From Bacteroidetes bacterium UBA6491 (GTDB taxonomy: Bacteria > Bacteroidota > Bacteroidia > NS11-12g > UBA9320): a DNA stretch of 7,150 nt. A program made the translations under genes and the position numbers. The notes under the pieces were generated by a model, which had not been told where the DNA came from, did no database searches, and worked only from the letters and a program-made list of their open reading frames with translations. Positions 1-6,575 of the stretch are shown here, piece by piece (position 1 is the stretch's first letter; each line of letters opens with the position of its first letter). Location: contig DJML01000020.1 in NCBI GenBank assembly GCA_002436505.1, positions 1-7,150 on the forward strand, written 5' to 3'.

Positions 1-94
1 CAAGAGGTTGCAATTGTTCCATATTGAATACATCCATTAAAGACGTGATTACTTTGCTGTTTTCCCTGATAACTGTTGCTCAAACTCAAACTGA

Positions 95-379
95 ATGAAT
101 TTAAAAGCTAGAGCTGGACCTGTACGTGAGGAATATTTAATGCTTAAAATGCCAATGAATCATGCTTCAATTGGAGTTTCGGATAAAAATAAAGGTGTGG
201 TTGTAGTGCATTTGTCTGCAGCAGATTTGAGGAGGCAGAAACACCAATCAGAAGAGGGGGTTAACCCCGTTTACAGTGTAGATGTTAGTGTGCGTGTAAG
301 AGTCTCGCATAAGCTGGATTTTTTTATCACTTTTTATAAAATTCTGTTGATGGGCGATTACATTTACCATGAATTTTAG
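95..379 (+). CDS. Doubtful 94-aa hypothetical ORF
   Basis: This is an open frame of 94 codons from ATG to TAG that ends two bases before the start of the DedA-family gene. I do not recognise the product. It has no signal peptide, no membrane segment and no familiar motif; the middle is mixed and basic (residues around LRRQKHQSEEG) and the end is aromatic-rich. No ribosome binding site is visible, and an in-frame stop lies immediately before the ATG. A perfect 12-base palindrome (257-268) sits inside it, which fits non-coding DNA better than a gene. The close abutment with the next gene would allow translational coupling if it were real. I rate a chance open frame, or the decayed tail of something, as more likely. 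Confidence 0.2.
   Translation: MNLKARAGPVREEYLMLKMPMNHASIGVSDKNKGVVVVHLSAADLRRQKHQSEEGVNPVYSVDVSVRVRVSHKLDFFITFYKILLMGDYIYHEF
257..268. repeat. Perfect 12-bp palindrome GGGGTTAACCCC
   Basis: GGGGTTAACCCC is its own reverse complement and lies about 115 bases upstream of the DedA-family gene. It could be a regulator half-site pair or chance. The pairing stops at base 256, which is G opposite G at 269. There is no T-run after it, so it is not a terminator. Confidence 0.4.
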
Positions 380-381
380 CT

Positions 382-963
382 ATGGAACTTCAGGACCTCT
401 CCTATTACGCTGACCGGTTCGGTTATATCGGTATCTTTATTTATTTCATTTCCCTGGATCAATTCACCCCGATCCCCAACGAGTTAAGTTTAATATCAAT
501 AGGATATCTGTGCTCGAGGGGTATACTGAACCCTGTAACCGCCGGTCTCGTTTGTTATTCCGCTTTTATAACGATCGATCTGATCTATTTCTTTTTCTCC
601 AGAACTGGGAATGTGTGGCTGAACCGAATGATCCATAGAAAAGAGCGACCATTCCTGGACCGGTTGACCGAAAACCTGCACGACAATTTTTCCAGATGGA
701 TCATCATCCTGTGTTTTGTCCCGCGTATGCGCTTTTGGAGTCCTGTTGTATCCGGTCTGATCAATGTGCCGACAGTGAAATTTATCAAATACGATGCAAT
801 TGGCCTTTTTATTTTTACGCTCATTTATTTTTCAATCGGACTGTTTATCCATTCAGGGTTGACCTCCTTCGTGTCCGACCAAAACCTTTTTGTGAACATA
901 CTCATCATTGCAATGGCATGCCTGGCCATATTATTGCTGGTTCTTTTCTATAAGAAAAAATAG
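382..963 (+). CDS. DedA/VTT-family inner-membrane protein
   Basis: The 193-aa product is very hydrophobic and follows the DedA (SNARE-associated/VTT) pattern. FGYIGIFI opens the first membrane region; TPIPNE (about residues 29-34) matches the conserved proline-acidic re-entrant motif; FVPRMRFWSPVVSG (about 112-125) matches the family's F-I-P-G-x-R-x-(8)-G segment; further helices lie at about 137-158 and 168-188, with a KKK end. Known DedA proteins are proton-dependent membrane proteins linked to undecaprenyl-phosphate or phospholipid recycling and envelope homeostasis. The length is normal for the family. One oddity is that the first of the two conserved arginines in the second re-entrant motif (six residues before R117) aligns with C111, while an extra Arg occurs at 115. 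The ATG at 382 is the natural start because little protein precedes the first helix. No Shine-Dalgarno is seen, which is usual in Bacteroidota. The exact substrate cannot be told from sequence. Confidence 0.8.
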   Translation: MELQDLSYYADRFGYIGIFIYFISLDQFTPIPNELSLISIGYLCSRGILNPVTAGLVCYSAFITIDLIYFFFSRTGNVWLNRMIHRKERPFLDRLTENLHDNFSRWIIILCFVPRMRFWSPVVSGLINVPTVKFIKYDAIGLFIFTLIYFSIGLFIHSGLTSFVSDQNLFVNILIIAMACLAILLLVLFYKKK

Positions 964-1033
964 ACTGAATACAATGAGAATTAGGGGCAGCTGTCAAAAG
1001 AACATAAAAATGCGATAACTCCTTAAAGTTTAA

Positions 1034-1507
1034 CGACGACCGAAGGGAGTCAATCCCCTACTTGTGCTGATATGCTGCTTGAACAGCATCACCAGTAAGG
1101 GCTACTTTAAAATAAAACCTGACTTTGCAGGGCACTTTTTCTTGAGAAGAGAAGATTTATGTAATACTGCCAAACGAATAAAAGTGGACAATGGAAGTGA
1201 ATTTATAAGTAAGGTGTTGGATCATTGGGCCTATGAAAACAAAATAGAGTTGGACTTCTCCGGGCCAGGTAAACCTACGGACAACCCATTTATTGAAAGT
1301 TTTAATGGAACCTTTAGAGACGAATGCTTGAATCTCAACTGGTTTTTAAGCCTAAAGGATGCAAGGGGAAAAATTAGGCTATGGAGAGAAGAATACAACC
1401 AGGAAAGACCTCATGGATCACTTGGAAATCTATCTCCGGAAGAATATATATATTTGAATGAAAGAAGCCGGAAATCTCTAGTTCTCAGCTGTCCGGTAAA
1501 TGGGTAG
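1034..1507 (+). pseudogene. Truncated IS3-family (IS407-like) transposase, C-terminal part
   Basis: The C-terminal half of an IS3-family OrfB transposase (DDE integrase fold). VDNGSEF carries the second catalytic Asp (codon at 1187), and FIESFNGTFRDECLN carries the catalytic Glu exactly 36 residues later, the D(35)E spacing of IS3 elements, followed by the conserved basic residue (Arg) seven positions on. GKPTDN, WFLSLKDAR, YNQERPHGSLG and LSPEEY are the hallmark blocks of the IS407 group. Recognisable homology starts near 1172. The frame before it is open from 1034 (after a TAA) but does not look like transposase, so the helix-turn-helix OrfA, the OrfB N terminus and the first catalytic Asp are missing. 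GTG at 1064 is the first candidate start but has no special support. The product should be inactive; this is an IS remnant whose left junction lies at about 1150-1170. Confidence 0.9.
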
Positions 1508-1513
1508 AGATCA
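1480..1513 (+). mobile_element. Probable right end of the IS remnant
   Basis: The transposase stop (TAG, 1505-1507) lies within the last few bases of the element, as in many IS407-group elements. The sequence ends ...GGGTAGAGATCA, so its reverse complement begins TGATCTCTACCC, fitting the 5'-TG...CA-3' ends of IS3 elements. No matching left inverted repeat was found between 964 and 1170, which agrees with a 5'-truncated copy. The exact end base is inferred. Confidence 0.5.
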
Positions 1514-1669
1514 CTTGGGCCGCATAGCATCCAGATAACCTGTCCCAAGCATTGGGGTATGTAAACCGTGAGGGCTACAAAGTCTAACAACCAATTAATT
1601 AATTCTGTAGATCGTCAAACAAAAGAGGAATATCTTTATAGATAGTTTAATAACACTTTTAGTTAACAT

Positions 1670-1717
1670 AGTGACAAACATTCGAGCTGAAGTACCACAT
1701 TTTTGAATCTTGTCACT
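1670..1717. repeat. 8-bp inverted repeat AGTGACAA / TTGTCACT, 32 bp apart
   Basis: AGTGACAA at 1670-1677 is the exact reverse complement of TTGTCACT at 1710-1717, and the flanks stay partly symmetrical (ATAG... and ...CTTAT). It lies 110-157 bases upstream of the 1827 start. It could be a two-site operator or a weak long-loop hairpin. Confidence 0.45.
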
Positions 1718-1735
1718 TATCGATCGGTCAAAAAC

Positions 1736-1749
1736 ATGATCTAGATCAT
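1736..1749. promoter_or_regulatory. Perfect 14-bp palindrome, candidate operator
   Basis: ATGATCTAGATCAT is a perfect 14-base palindrome 78 bases upstream of the 1827 start, the right size and place for a dimeric regulator site controlling the exported-protein genes. No regulator gene is in the window, so the role is inferred. Confidence 0.4.
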
Positions 1750-1826
1750 AAATTAACAAATATTTGAGCACTACCTTTCCCGAGCGAAATCGCAGCCTAA
1801 TTAATCGTAAAACTAGTTATTAGGAT

Positions 1827-2264
1827 ATGAGAGCAATTTGTTTTCTATTGACTTGGTGCATCTTACCGTTTTCTTGGTTCACACAATCCGAATTACCCTT
1901 ATCTTCTGACATTCAGTTCCTTGTTGACCAGATCGAGATAATGGAAGATAACATCTCATACGATGGGGTGCATGAGCATTATCAATGTCCGAACACACCC
2001 CAGGATTTATGGGCCTTTTTCTCAGTTAGAACATTCATTGTAAAACCGAGACAAACCTCACCGAAAATTCCATGGGAGATATCTGTAAACCACACGGGCA
2101 TCTATATAGATGGTGAAATCCGGGAAGTTGCAGATCTGGTTAAAACCAATGTGGACCCTGAGAAGATCCGTTTCTCTTGTGATTCATATACCGAAGAAAT
2201 TGTCAATACCAGGTATTCCGGTTGCAAATTTATAATAACTGATTTATCAAGACAGATGACATAA
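1827..2264 (+). CDS. 145-aa secreted protein of unknown family
   Basis: I do not recognise the family. Residues 1-21 form a signal peptide: MRA, then a hydrophobic core rich in Leu, Phe and Trp up to about FTQS, with mature protein from about residue 21-22. There is no lipobox, so the product is probably soluble in the periplasm or exported. The mature part is mixed alpha/beta in appearance, with three cysteines (C54, C118, C133) and a run IPWEISVNHTGIYIDGEI that suggests a beta hairpin. There is no C-terminal sorting domain, so export across the outer membrane by T9SS is not indicated. It opens a run of three closely spaced exported-protein genes (26 bases before the next), so it may work with them at the cell surface. 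The ATG sits after TTATTAGGAT, a weak and very close AGGA match. Confidence 0.75.
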   Translation: MRAICFLLTWCILPFSWFTQSELPLSSDIQFLVDQIEIMEDNISYDGVHEHYQCPNTPQDLWAFFSVRTFIVKPRQTSPKIPWEISVNHTGIYIDGEIREVADLVKTNVDPEKIRFSCDSYTEEIVNTRYSGCKFIITDLSRQMT

Positions 2265-2290
2265 CATGACTTATTTTAAAACTTAACATT

Positions 2291-2734
2291 ATGAAAATCT
2301 TTAGAATTTATCTTTTTATGCTCTTACCCCTTGTTGCGTTTACAGCATGCAAAGACTCAAAGGATGATAATCCGTCAAAGAACAACCAGGCCAACATGGA
2401 ACCTCTAAATTTCTTCGAGGAGGAAGCACTGGGAAAATGGAAAAGATACCACAGTTACGACGGAAGTTACCGGTACCTTATACTGAATGGTGACCGAACG
2501 GCCTGCAAATGGGAAAAGACTTCCTCCGGAAGCAAGAAAAGTTACAAGAATTACACATATTGGAAACTGGTGGAAAAAAGCGGATCCAGCAATGTTTTTG
2601 ATATTTACTGGGGATCCAGTAAGGATAATTTGTCTACGATCGACGATTTTTATTATACCAAGGATGAGATCAGGCAGGGAGGATATAATAACCTGATCAT
2701 GACCCGAACCACTGATCCTGTATACTGTGAATAA
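2291..2734 (+). CDS. 147-aa lipoprotein with lipocalin-like body
   Basis: The signal peptide ends in a lipobox (VAFTAC, Cys20), so the protein should be lipid-anchored. The residues after the cysteine (KDSKDDN) are charged and acidic, like the surface-export signal of Bacteroidota lipoproteins, so exposure on the outer face of the outer membrane is plausible. After a short Asn/Lys linker, the body from about residue 44 begins LGKWKRY and continues with alternating aromatic and polar beta-strand-like segments (YRYLILNGD, YTYWKLVEK, VFDIYWGSS, NLIMTRTT). This is the look of the small lipocalin-like or DUF-type lipoproteins common in this phylum; that assignment is inference. Two cysteines, C72 and C146, might pair. 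The start follows ACTTAACATT, a typical leader of the phylum. The next gene begins 8 bases after the stop, so the two are probably co-transcribed. Confidence 0.75.
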   Translation: MKIFRIYLFMLLPLVAFTACKDSKDDNPSKNNQANMEPLNFFEEEALGKWKRYHSYDGSYRYLILNGDRTACKWEKTSSGSKKSYKNYTYWKLVEKSGSSNVFDIYWGSSKDNLSTIDDFYYTKDEIRQGGYNNLIMTRTTDPVYCE

Positions 2735-2742
2735 ATGAGTAC

Positions 2743-4569
2743 ATGATGAAACACTCGGTATCCCAATATATTACAGTAATCTGCGCTGCTTTCATACTTT
2801 TCTTGCCGGATATTGTCCGAGCGCAGGATTGGGATGAAGTGGCTTATCTTTCGGCTAATCCTCGCAGGCAGGATGCCAGGAATGGTACCACCGTTGCTAT
2901 CTCAGGAGAATTTGCCTTTTCAGGAGCGTACGCTGAATGTTTTAATGAGCTGGAGGAAGACTCCCTGTTCGGAGCCGGAGCAGTATACGTTTACAGAAGA
3001 ACAAAGGATGGCCACTGGTCCGGTACCCAGAAAATAACTGAACCTGTGCGGTACAAATATGATCGATTTGGCTGGGCAATAGCAGTCCAAGGGAATGTCC
3101 TGGCAATTGGAGCGCCTTACAATGGCTACGATACGGCCAATTCGAATTATATTTATCTTTCTGGATGCGTATACCTCTTTGAGTACGACAACTCCGGAAA
3201 ATGGGTGTACAGATCAAAGATCATCGCACCAAACAGAACGGTGGGAGCAGTGTTTGGCTGGGCAGTTGATATAGATGATAGCGTTATGGCAATCACAGCG
3301 TCAGATGGTTATTTGATGAATAACGAGGGACCGTTCGGTGTTACCTATATTTATTTAAAGGAATCAAATGGCGACTGGAAATATGATACAAGTTTTACCG
3401 GTTCCAATATTGGTAGGTTTGATCGCTTTGGAGAAGCGATTGTGCTGAAAGGAAACAAACTTCTTGTTTCCAGTGCAGATCAGGAGATCCAAGAAAACGG
3501 AATATCTTTTAGAAATGCAGGAGCCGCATACTATTTTGAAAAGGATCAACAAGGAAAATGGAAAGAGGTTCAGAAGATAGTAGCATCTGAGCCCGATTCA
3601 CTAAGCAGGTTTTCTGGTGCGATGGATATGTCCGATTCATTCTGTGTGATCGGCAGTTACAATGAAAAGCTGATTTCAGGAACTGACACTGTTCCCGGTA
3701 GTGGTGCAGCGCGTTTATTTAGGAGATCTGGGGACTTCTGGGAAGAAACGGATGTGCTGAGAATGGAATCGAAAAACTCTTTTCAATACTTTGGGGATGA
3801 CGTTGCAATACGAAACAATGTTGTATTCATTGGAGCGAGAAACATTGGAACCAGCTTCCCTCAAACTGGAATGGGCAAAGTATTCCGTTATGAGTTGAAC
3901 ACGTCTTCTGCCTCCTGGGAATTGAAGCAGGAGGTATTGCCAAAGGGCGATTATCCCATGGCACATTTTGGTGGTGCGATAGCATGCGACGGACAACACC
4001 TGATCATAGGAGCATCTTTTTCCCGCTATGATTCAACGGGTCAAAATCTCATTCCCTATTCGGGAGCATGTTATATTTTCAGACCTGCATGTGATCTTGA
4101 TACAACTGTTGACCGGAACGGAGTCGTACTTCAGGTAAAGGAACAGGAGGGCGCAACCTATCAGTGGCTCAATTGCGACAGTAATTACAAAGAGATCCAT
4201 ACAGCTCAGTTAAGGGCATTCGGTCTGAATTCAAAGTATTCCAATGTTGCTGTAAAAATTTCAAGGGGGTTTTGTGTTGATACCTCAAATTGCCACAGAA
4301 TCGTTTCATCGTGGTCAGATATTAATGATCAGCAAAAATTTGAAGTTTATCCCAACCCTGCGAAAGATCTTTTGTTCGTTCGACTTAACAGGTCGTATGG
4401 TACTATTTACGCTAGTATAATGGATATCTGTGGCAGGGAAATAAGTTCTGGGATGTACAGTAACGTATCAGACTTTATCATGCACACAAATAACTTGCAA
4501 AAAGGGCATTACCTGCTCAGTATTGTAGTTGATGAGCAGGTATTTTATCGAAGAATTATGGCGGAATGA
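2743..4569 (+). CDS. Secreted seven-blade FG-GAP propeller protein with T9SS type A sorting domain
   Basis: A 608-aa exported protein. Residues 1-27 are a signal peptide with cleavage after IVRA, before QDWDE. Residues about 45-445 hold seven repeats of about 60 residues, each with an FG-A-I-x-x-x-G-N-x-L-x-I-G-A core: near 50, 109, 170, 229, 290, 350 and 409. This is the FG-GAP (integrin-alpha-like) beta-propeller pattern, and seven copies would close a seven-blade ring. Residues about 450-520 resemble the Ig-like domain often placed before sorting tails (ATYQWLNCDSN ... GFCVDTSNC). Residues about 532-608 are a type A sorting domain (FEVYPNPAKDLLFV ... GHYLLSIVVD), recognised by T9SS and removed during surface release or anchoring. 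No catalytic motif is seen, so binding or adhesion is the likeliest role. ATG codons at 2743 and 2746 are both possible starts. It lies 8 bases after the lipoprotein gene. Confidence 0.9.
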   Translation: MMKHSVSQYITVICAAFILFLPDIVRAQDWDEVAYLSANPRRQDARNGTTVAISGEFAFSGAYAECFNELEEDSLFGAGAVYVYRRTKDGHWSGTQKITEPVRYKYDRFGWAIAVQGNVLAIGAPYNGYDTANSNYIYLSGCVYLFEYDNSGKWVYRSKIIAPNRTVGAVFGWAVDIDDSVMAITASDGYLMNNEGPFGVTYIYLKESNGDWKYDTSFTGSNIGRFDRFGEAIVLKGNKLLVSSADQEIQENGISFRNAGAAYYFEKDQQGKWKEVQKIVASEPDSLSRFSGAMDMSDSFCVIGSYNEKLISGTDTVPGSGAARLFRRSGDFWEETDVLRMESKNSFQYFGDDVAIRNNVVFIGARNIGTSFPQTGMGKVFRYELNTSSASWELKQEVLPKGDYPMAHFGGAIACDGQHLIIGASFSRYDSTGQNLIPYSGACYIFRPACDLDTTVDRNGVVLQVKEQEGATYQWLNCDSNYKEIHTAQLRAFGLNSKYSNVAVKISRGFCVDTSNCHRIVSSWSDINDQQKFEVYPNPAKDLLFVRLNRSYGTIYASIMDICGREISSGMYSNVSDFIMHTNNLQKGHYLLSIVVDEQVFYRRIMAE

Positions 4570-4682
4570 GACAAATTAATAATTGACGGTGGTTAGATTT
4601 TATAATACAGCGGTAGTAATGAGCGGTAAACATAAATTCCGGGTTGATCGGATTATGATCAGCACATTAAAATATTAACATC
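4570..4682. other. 113-bp gap upstream of the Fn3 lipoprotein gene
   Basis: AT-rich spacer with no hairpin-plus-T-run terminator, so read-through from the propeller gene is possible. It carries the 7-base direct repeat AGCGGTA at 4609-4615 and 4622-4628, exactly 13 bases apart start to start, and a short inverted pair TGATC/GATCA at 4645-4649 and 4657-4661. The end (AATATTAACATC before ATG) matches the leader type of the 2291 gene. Confidence 0.5.
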
Positions 4683-6110
4683 ATGAAAAACTATGCGATA
4701 TCAGCTTTTACAAAGGTTCTTGCGGCAATTTTAATTCTTGTGGTTTTTGACCAGTGCAAAAAAGAGGAGAAACCAGAACCCAGGAATAACAACAATAACA
4801 CAACGGAAAGAGTGCCAGATGCACCAGCTAATCTTAAATTGCAGGTTGTTTCGGCTACACAGATCGACCTGACCTGGAAAGACAACGCATCTAATGAAAC
4901 CGGCTTCAGGGTGGAACGTTCCCTAAACGGGACCGGCAACTGGACAAATGTGACCGGTTTGGGTAAAGATGTGACCGGCTATTCCGACAAATCACTCCAG
5001 GCCGAGACAAAATACTATTACCGGGTTTACGCGAATAATTCAAAAGGAAATTCGGAGTATTCCAATGTAGCCAGCGCAATCACCCTCGCAGCAGGAAACA
5101 TCCCTGCAGGACCTGGCAACCTTGTTCTAACCGTTATGTCAACCTCAGAGATCAAACTGAACTGGAATGATAACTCAGATAACGAAATTGGATTCAAGGT
5201 GGAAATATCCCTGAATGGAGTCAGTGGCTGGTACACCCAAGCCAGTCTTGCAGAAAATTCCACAACGACAGTGATAGAAGGGTTGAGCCCCGATACCCGT
5301 TATTATTTCCGGGTGTTGGCATATAATTCATACGGTAATTCCTCATATTCAAACATTGCAGAAGCCACCACCGATAAAGTGGTAACCGTGCCGGTTCCTC
5401 CTTCCGGGCTCGAACTTGAGGCCAGGTCACCATCGAGGATGCGTATCACCTGGCAAGACAATTCCGACAACGAAACCGGATTCGAGATTCAGAGACAAAA
5501 TCCGGATAACGAAACACAATGGATGAATGTAACTACGATGGATGCAAATCAAACGATATACTTCCATGATGGTTTGAACCATACATGGCCTGCGTATCGC
5601 GTTCGAGCAATTAATGGTGCCGGTGCATCGGACTGGACGATACCAGCGCTTGCACCCCCTAAATTACGCGTGATCAATAATCTCTACGATAAGACCGCAA
5701 CCATTGACTGGGGCAAAGGGAATGCACTGATCCGGTTGCGGGTCGGACCAACTTTAGTAGATGTATCGTCAAACTACAGTGCATATGAACAATTGTATAA
5801 ATATGAAACTTCGTCGAGCATTCAGGATTATATCCCACCCAAATATCTTCAGACCACATCATACAAGGACTATGAATTAAACGACATTTCAGGGGTAGGT
5901 AGCAGCTATTACATCTGGGCACAATGCGGTTACTGGGACTATGTCTCCAATTACTGGGAGAAACACTACACCTTGGTTAAAGACAAATATGGTTCATGTT
6001 GTGTCACGAAATGGGCCTGGAGGCAGATTGTCAATCATAAGTCCGGGTACTTTATAATCACCGCATCTGAGTTGGGACTGGTCCATGGATCCTGGAACGG
6101 ACAACTATAG
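4683..6110 (+). CDS. 475-aa surface lipoprotein with three Fn3 domains and a novel C-terminal domain
   Basis: Residues 1-24 form a signal peptide leading to Cys25 followed by KKEE, a close match to the Lys plus two acidic residues export signal of Bacteroidota surface lipoproteins. The residues before the cysteine (FDQ) are an unusual lipobox. An Asn-rich linker (35-40) follows, then three fibronectin type III domains at about 46-135, 141-230 and 237-325. Each has the same W-x-D-N-x-S/A-x-N-E-x-G-F strand motif, and the first two end in SNVA- or SNIA-type strands after YYYRVYANN and YYFRVLAYN. Residues about 327-475 form a separate region rich in Trp and Tyr, with cysteines at 415, 439 and 440; I do not recognise it. 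Fn3 domains usually space or present a functional domain, so this region is likely the working part, perhaps for binding. No T9SS tail is present. The gene is complete, ending in TAG. Confidence 0.85.
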   Translation: MKNYAISAFTKVLAAILILVVFDQCKKEEKPEPRNNNNNTTERVPDAPANLKLQVVSATQIDLTWKDNASNETGFRVERSLNGTGNWTNVTGLGKDVTGYSDKSLQAETKYYYRVYANNSKGNSEYSNVASAITLAAGNIPAGPGNLVLTVMSTSEIKLNWNDNSDNEIGFKVEISLNGVSGWYTQASLAENSTTTVIEGLSPDTRYYFRVLAYNSYGNSSYSNIAEATTDKVVTVPVPPSGLELEARSPSRMRITWQDNSDNETGFEIQRQNPDNETQWMNVTTMDANQTIYFHDGLNHTWPAYRVRAINGAGASDWTIPALAPPKLRVINNLYDKTATIDWGKGNALIRLRVGPTLVDVSSNYSAYEQLYKYETSSSIQDYIPPKYLQTTSYKDYELNDISGVGSSYYIWAQCGYWDYVSNYWEKHYTLVKDKYGSCCVTKWAWRQIVNHKSGYFIITASELGLVHGSWNGQL

Positions 6111-6202
6111 TTTCGTCACAAGTCGAAAAATTTAATCTGATTAATAATGATAACATAACGATTGAACAAACAGTTAACAGTACTTCAATCCATCCAGCCA
6201 AC

Positions 6203-6345
6203 ATGAAAAAGCTTTATTATTTATCCTGTTGATAATGAGTCTTCAGGTTGCAGGAAAACAAGTGGAATCCGAAATTGCTAAAAAGGTTGCCGGGAATTTT
6301 GTTAATACATCAATCTCGATTCAGACGTTATTGAAAAAGAACTAA
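6203..6345 (+). pseudogene. Broken signal-peptide/propeptide fragment resembling C10-type peptidase N terminus
   Basis: ATG at 6203 gives MKKLYYLSC and stops at 6230. If one A is added to the run of five A (6206-6210), the frame becomes a classic signal peptide (MKKALLFILLIMSLQVAG) followed by KQVESEIAKKVAGNFV, then a stop at 6343-6345. The A-K-K-V-A-x-N-F motif right after the signal peptide is the start of the Spi-like propeptide found on many Bacteroidota C10 (streptopain-type) peptidases and related exported proteins. Nothing resembling a catalytic domain follows, so about 47 codons of an otherwise lost gene remain. A single-base sequencing error could explain the shift but not the missing rest. 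The leader CAGCCAACATG resembles the starts of neighbouring genes. The family call is by motif only. Confidence 0.55.
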
Positions 6346-6575
6346 TCTGAAGATGGTTTATTCAGAAATAAAATTATAAAACAGTAAGGTGCGACAACGT
6401 ACAATTGTCTGATTTCAAGATCATTTCATGATTTTTGTCGAACCCGAACATTGATAGAAATGGAATCTGATAAATTTTCTATATTTGAAAAAAGGTAGCC
6501 CATTCTTAATGAGCCACCCGTGAGACACAATTTACTCAACTAAAATAAATTGCAATAGAAGATCCTTCTGGCAGT

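Larger units (their letters stand above)
1508..1826. other. 319-bp non-coding region between IS remnant and secreted-protein genes
   Basis: AT-rich stretch with no convincing coding frame on either strand. It must hold the promoter for the 1827 gene cluster, but no full Bacteroidota promoter (TTTG, then about 20 bases, then TAnnTTTG) could be fixed; AATATTTG near 1760 is a near match to the -7 box without a good upstream partner. Two dyad symmetries are present and listed separately. The left end also carries CTTGGG and CCCAAG (1514-1519 and 1544-1549), too far apart and too short for a terminator. Confidence 0.6.

Noticed and set aside
3..95. Open frame entering from the left edge, ending VITLLFSLITVAQTQTE
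   Set aside because: It resembles a signal peptide but stops at once with TGA and is only about 30 codons; too short to separate from chance.
964..1063. Possible left end or OrfA remnant of the IS element
   Set aside because: No inverted repeat matching the right end and no helix-turn-helix-like coding was found in any frame.
1514..1549. CTTGGG ... CCCAAG hairpin after the IS remnant
   Set aside because: A 6-bp stem with a 24-base loop and no T-run is not a credible terminator.
2582..2620. Repeated GGATCCAG inside the lipoprotein gene
   Set aside because: Two short copies within coding sequence encoding GSS; ordinary codon coincidence.
2942..3217. Antisense open frames inside the propeller gene and the Fn3 gene
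   Set aside because: They are shadows of genes with strong domain evidence on the plus strand and have no recognisable protein character.
4583..4606. TTGACG and TATAAT, like a sigma-70 promoter before the Fn3 gene
   Set aside because: The spacer is only 12 bases instead of about 17, and Bacteroidota primary promoters use a different consensus.
6480..6487. TATATTTG, a perfect match to the Bacteroidota -7 box TAnnTTTG
   Set aside because: The nearest upstream TTG is about 26 bases away rather than about 20, and no plus-strand gene follows.
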